The position numbers and the translations under genes were made by a program. A stretch of 64,000 nt of DNA from an uncultured Clostridia bacterium (GTDB lineage Bacteria; Bacillota; Clostridia; Christensenellales; Borkfalkiaceae). Below the pieces are notes generated by a model. That model was not told where the DNA came from. It saw only the letters and a program-made list of their open reading frames with translations, and searched no databases. Positions 60,111-64,000 of the stretch are shown one piece after another; the stretch's first letter is position 1, and every line of letters starts with the position of its first letter. Location: contig CAKQKI010000007.1 in assembly GCA_934248055.1 (NCBI GenBank), positions 1 to 64,000 on the forward strand. The letters run 5' to 3'.

Positions 60111-62903
60111 ATGAAAAAAACGGGTGTTATAGCGGCTATTATTCTCTGCCTTGCTCTTTGTTTTGCCGTTTCGGCTTGCGGCAGGCAAAATCTTACGACT
60201 CCTGCGAATATCGTTATGAACGAAGAAAATCTTCTTTCCTGGTCGCCGAACGAAAACGCCCGCACGTATTCGGTGCGCGTTGTCAACGCCGAAAGCGGAG
60301 AAGAGAAAATTTACACGACGAAAAAAGCGTCTTATTCTCTATCAAAACTCGAAGAAGGCGATTACGATATATCCGTAAAAGCGGTCGGCGACGGAAAATC
60401 GCATAAAGATTCCGACTGGTCAGAAGTTATTAACTTTCACAAGGATTACGAAACGGGTTGCGTTTACACTCTCGTCAAAAACAACACGGAATACGAAATA
60501 ACGAGAGTGGGTTCCGCGTCCGGCACGGTCGAAATCAGCGGAGAATACAGGAAAAAACCCGTTACGGGCATCGCGTCGGCGGCGTTTAAGGGCAGCGGAC
60601 GAATAGAAGCGGTCAATATTGCCGACAGCGTTACTTATATAGGCGCAAGCGCGTTTTATAACTGCGTTAAACTCGTATCCGTAAATATGCCCGATACGGT
60701 TGCTTATATAGGAGAGTCTGCTTTTCAGAATTGCCGCGCTCTTACTTCGGTGCATATTTCTTCGAAAATCACGAAACTCGAACAATCCGTTTTTTCGTAT
60801 TGCCGTTCGCTTGAAAGCGTAAAAATACCGGACAGCGTAACCGAGATAGGCAGTTCTGCGTTTTCCGATTGTACCGCGCTTAAAAGCGTGGAAATTCCCG
60901 ACAGCGTTAAAACCCTTGGCGAATATTCGTTTTCGGGCGATAAATCGCTCGTTTCCGTAAAGATAGGAAAAAGCGTGGAAAGCATAGGAAAACTTGCGTT
61001 TTACGATAACGCGCTGCTAAACGAAATAGTATTTTCCGACGGCGACAATCTTAAAAAATTAGAAGAATCCGCTTTTCAGCAATGCGCTTCTCTTAATAGA
61101 ATAGTTCTTCCGAAAGGTCTTGAAGATATAGGCGCGTACTGCTTTTTTCGCAGCGAAAACCTTTCGGATATTTCCATTCCCGCAACGGTAAATCACGTGG
61201 GCGGATATGCGTTTCATAACACCAAATCGTTTAACGACGCCGTCACGGCGGGCGAAAGTTTTATTTACGCCGATAAATGGCTCGTTTACTGCAAAGAAGA
61301 TACCCGAAACACGGTAACCGATCTCGAAACCGCTTCTTTCAGGGCGGGTACGGCGGGCATTGCGGACAGCGTTTTTGCCGAAGCGAAAGAATTGCAGACG
61401 GTAAAAACTCCGTCGTCGCTGCGGCATATAGGCGAATATGCGTTCGCGCAATGCGAAAAACTTTGGAAAATTCAAACTCTCGCAGGCAGTTCGGGCAGTG
61501 TGGAAAGCATAGGGAAATACGCGTTTTTCTTCTGCAAAAACTTAACGCAGCCCCTGTTTGCCGACGGACTTAAAAAAATAGGCGACTACGCGTTTTACGG
61601 TTGCGAAAAACTCGATAACCCCGCAAATACCGATTATAAATTGATTCCCGACAGCGTAACGTCGATAGGTATGTACGCGTTCAATCAGACTAAACTATGG
61701 AAAAAATCCACCGCAAACGGCGTAGTTTACGCGGGAAAATGGGTAGTTGGGTATAACGGGATAAAATCTTCTAATATCGCCCTTGAAAAAGGTACGGTGG
61801 GTATAGCGGACTACGCGTTTTATAAATGCTCGGCTATAACGTCGGTTCAGGGGCTTTCAGGCGCGAAACACGTAGGAAAAGGCGCGTTTTACGGGTGTAT
61901 CAATCTTGCGGCTGTAACGCTGAATTCCAACCTTACCGTCATCGAAGACTATACTTTTTACGAATGTTATAAACTCTATCAGGTAATATTGCCTTCGTGG
62001 CTTGAAAAAATAGGCAGATCTGCGTTTTATAAATGCGTTGCGATGGAAGAGTTGAACGCGGAAAACACGACCGTTGCTTATATAGACGACTACGCGTTTT
62101 TCGGTTGCAGCGGTCTTAAAACGATAACTTTCGGCGAAGAACTGACCGAAATAGGAAACTACGCGTTTTACGGCAATTCGGAACTTATCGGAATATCGTT
62201 TCCCGCGTCGCTTAAAAAAATAGGCGGAAAAGCGTTCTATAAATGCGTTTCGGTTGAAAATATAAATTTCGGCGGAACGGAAGAAATAGGCGAATCGGCG
62301 TTTTCGTACTGCGAATCGCTTACGGAAATAAACGCTCCGTCCACGCTTAAAACGATAGGCGAAAAGGCGTTTTATAAATGCCCCGAAGTAAAAAAAATAA
62401 CCCTTGCCGAAAGCGTTGAAAGTATAGGCAATTACGCTTTTTGCGATATGAACAAAGTTACCGGAATTATTTTACCCGATTCTCTTGAAGAAATAGGCAA
62501 TTACGCTTTTAAGGGAATGAAAGGCGTTAAGTCGATCGTTATAAAGAAAAGCGTTAAAAAGATAGGCGCTCACGCTTTTTACGGTCTTAACGAAGCCACT
62601 TTTTACACCGACGCAAACGGAATAATGCCCGAATGGAACACAAGATTCAATTCTTCGTACCGACCGATAGTTTGGAATTGCACGTTGTCGGAAGACGGCG
62701 TTTACGTAACTAAAACGAAAATCGCGAATAACGGAATAACCAACGCGCACGCTATTAACGGAATAGTCGCGCCGGAAAGAAACGGTTACGAATTTTGCGG
62801 TTGGGCTTCGGAAAGCGGGTCGGACGAAATTTCTTTCACCGCTTCCGAAATTTTATCCGTACCCGAAGGCACCGTACTTTACGCCGTATGGAAGAAATCG
62901 TAA
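60111..62903 (+). CDS. BspA-type leucine-rich-repeat lipoprotein
   Basis: 930 residues from the ATG at 60111 with AAAAAGGAG upstream. 25 in-frame codons before it overlap the preceding gene and lack a Shine-Dalgarno site. The lipoprotein signal ends at AVSAC (Cys23). A fibronectin-III-like domain (about 30-105: NIVMNEENLLSWSPNENA) is followed by LRR_5/BspA units from about 120 to 840 (SVTYIGASAFYNCVKLVSV type). It ends with an InlB-type repeat (about 845-930: NGYEFCGWASE, GTVLYAVWKKS). It is shorter than the giant BspA gene upstream but has the same module types. Surface adhesin or scaffold by family; partner unknown. Confidence 0.9.
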   Translation: MKKTGVIAAIILCLALCFAVSACGRQNLTTPANIVMNEENLLSWSPNENARTYSVRVVNAESGEEKIYTTKKASYSLSKLEEGDYDISVKAVGDGKSHKDSDWSEVINFHKDYETGCVYTLVKNNTEYEITRVGSASGTVEISGEYRKKPVTGIASAAFKGSGRIEAVNIADSVTYIGASAFYNCVKLVSVNMPDTVAYIGESAFQNCRALTSVHISSKITKLEQSVFSYCRSLESVKIPDSVTEIGSSAFSDCTALKSVEIPDSVKTLGEYSFSGDKSLVSVKIGKSVESIGKLAFYDNALLNEIVFSDGDNLKKLEESAFQQCASLNRIVLPKGLEDIGAYCFFRSENLSDISIPATVNHVGGYAFHNTKSFNDAVTAGESFIYADKWLVYCKEDTRNTVTDLETASFRAGTAGIADSVFAEAKELQTVKTPSSLRHIGEYAFAQCEKLWKIQTLAGSSGSVESIGKYAFFFCKNLTQPLFADGLKKIGDYAFYGCEKLDNPANTDYKLIPDSVTSIGMYAFNQTKLWKKSTANGVVYAGKWVVGYNGIKSSNIALEKGTVGIADYAFYKCSAITSVQGLSGAKHVGKGAFYGCINLAAVTLNSNLTVIEDYTFYECYKLYQVILPSWLEKIGRSAFYKCVAMEELNAENTTVAYIDDYAFFGCSGLKTITFGEELTEIGNYAFYGNSELIGISFPASLKKIGGKAFYKCVSVENINFGGTEEIGESAFSYCESLTEINAPSTLKTIGEKAFYKCPEVKKITLAESVESIGNYAFCDMNKVTGIILPDSLEEIGNYAFKGMKGVKSIVIKKSVKKIGAHAFYGLNEATFYTDANGIMPEWNTRFNSSYRPIVWNCTLSEDGVYVTKTKIANNGITNAHAINGIVAPERNGYEFCGWASESGSDEISFTASEILSVPEGTVLYAVWKKS

Positions 62904-62976
62904 AGCAAATAATACGGAAAAAGGAATAAAAACAATAATCGGCGGAGCGTTCGCAACGTCGGATAAGGAGATATAA

Positions 62977-64000
62977 ATGAAAAAAATCGGCAACTTATTG
63001 CTCGTAGCGGCGTTTTGTGTGATTATCGCAACGGGACTTACCGCATGTAAAAAAAGTTACGAATTAAGTTTTAACACGAACTCGGAAGTTACGATAGGGA
63101 ATATCAGCGTTCGCGAAGGCGAAGAAATTACTCTTCCCGTACCCGAAAGAAGCGGATATTCTTTCGAAGGGTGGTTTGAAAGCGAAGATTTTTCGGGGTC
63201 GCCCGTCGTTAAAGCGAATGGAAATAAAAACGCCGCTTTTTTCGCGAAGTGGGCTAAATTATACCTGTTGACGCTCGATACGGACGGCGGAACGCTTGCC
63301 GCAGAGTCATTGCAGGTTAAAGAAGGCGAAAATTTAAGCCTTATTCTCAAAGACGAAATTCCCGTTAAAAGCGGGCTTGTTTTCGGTCAGTGGTTTATCG
63401 GCGAAAACGAAATAACCGATAAAAAAGCCATGCCCGCTTCCGACCTTACCGTAACGGCGCGCTATAAGGCAGAATATACCGTTGAGATTTACAAAGAAAA
63501 ATTAAATTACGACGGCGCTTCGGAAAAGTATGAAAAAGAAACCAAAAAGGGTTACGCTTACGTTGACAAAGTTTTTACCGTAAGCGACGTTTATAACGGT
63601 TTTAAAGAAGTAACCGAGAGCGATACGACGTCGTCGAAAACGATTTCTTCCGTTTCTTCGGAAAACGTTTTCAAAGTGTATTACGAAAGAAAAGAAATCG
63701 CGGTATTTTTCCGCGCGGGCGATTCTTCCGAAGAAGCGATCCGCAAAACTTATAAATACGGATATAAACTCTCTTTCCCGTCTTACTTTGAAAAAAGCGG
63801 ATTCTGGCTTTCGGGCTGGGCAGAAGACGGCTCCGATAAAATTTACAAAGCGGGCAGAACGATCGTCAACGACCCCGACGGCAGCATTGCGCCCGACGAA
63901 ACGATAATCGAAGAAGATACCGTGTTTACGGCGGTGTGGATAAAAGGGTATTCCGACGTTTTCGGCGGAACGGATTACCTTTTCGTTCTCGACGGCGAAC
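62977..64000 (+). CDS. Lipoprotein with InlB-type repeats (3' end outside window)
   Basis: At least 341 residues, cut by the window end. AAGGAG is seven bases before the ATG at 62977. The lipoprotein signal ends at GLTAC (Cys24). InlB B-repeat units are visible: YELSFNTNSEVTIGNISV...GYSFEGWFES (about 27-90), LLTLDTDGGTLAAESL...LVFGQWF (about 91-160) and later VFFRAGDSSEEAIRKTY...GFWLSGWAEDG (about 240-310), with a longer spacer in the middle. Start and frame are continuous to the last base. It follows the BspA gene by 73 bases and is likely part of the same envelope region. Confidence 0.85.
   Translation, partial: MKKIGNLLLVAAFCVIIATGLTACKKSYELSFNTNSEVTIGNISVREGEEITLPVPERSGYSFEGWFESEDFSGSPVVKANGNKNAAFFAKWAKLYLLTLDTDGGTLAAESLQVKEGENLSLILKDEIPVKSGLVFGQWFIGENEITDKKAMPASDLTVTARYKAEYTVEIYKEKLNYDGASEKYEKETKKGYAYVDKVFTVSDVYNGFKEVTESDTTSSKTISSVSSENVFKVYYERKEIAVFFRAGDSSEEAIRKTYKYGYKLSFPSYFEKSGFWLSGWAEDGSDKIYKAGRTIVNDPDGSIAPDETIIEEDTVFTAVWIKGYSDVFGGTDYLFVLDGE

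Overview
The window looks like the chromosome of an uncultured gut-type Bacillota (Clostridia; the Christensenellales/Borkfalkiaceae side is my guess). The basis is moderate-to-low GC with AT-rich intergenic DNA, purine-rich Shine-Dalgarno sites (AAGGAG), sigma-A-type promoters, an L-box riboswitch, FakA/DegV lipid genes, a GPH symporter, and many lipoproteins with InlB-type and BspA-type repeats. No phage, insertion sequence, CRISPR array or rRNA was seen. There is one tRNA.

Layout. 1-4.2 kb: GNAT acetyltransferase, fucose mutarotase and isomerase, an ECF-type S component and a DUF1893 protein, then tRNA-Leu(UAA). 4.5-6.4 kb (minus): a two-helix membrane protein behind a perfect-consensus promoter, a 59-residue small protein and a RimK-like ATP-grasp ligase. 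6.5-9.2 kb: lysine riboswitch and terminator controlling a three-gene amino-acid ABC importer whose binding protein appears circularly permuted. 9.3-11.4 kb (minus): glutamine-dependent NAD synthetase with an added N-terminal HTH. 11.6-17.7 kb: threonine operon (fused ThrC-ThrB, ACT/HTH protein, homoserine dehydrogenase, Asd, aspartokinase). 17.8-20.6 kb (minus): TrkA-TrkH potassium uptake. 21-25 kb: a 1342-residue lipoprotein with Cys/His repeats. 25-26.4 kb (minus): a PlsC-like acyltransferase with a zinc ribbon. 26.5-39.3 kb: a close-packed operon of about 12 genes centred on fatty-acid and lipid handling (acyl-activating enzyme with ACP, two PlsC, DegV/FakB, FakA, three alpha/beta hydrolases, a deacetylase, a GPH symporter). 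39.4-64 kb: envelope region with InlB-type and BspA-type lipoproteins, a membrane/VWA gene trio, and one large DUF4011-type helicase between them.

How the genes work together. The Asp-to-Thr genes form a complete set from aspartate to threonine. Lysine import is probably set by a riboswitch. FakA with FakB (DegV), the acyl-activating enzyme and the acyltransferases would capture and incorporate fatty acids. The last third is mostly exported surface protein, with VWA membrane proteins of the BatA kind.

Notable across the window: five genes have a sigma-A-like promoter whose -10 box ends only 6-9 bases before the start codon and no Shine-Dalgarno site, so they look leaderless. Several promoters carry good inverted repeats. 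Two small families of intergenic hairpin elements recur. Long open frames opposite real genes are shadows and are left out.
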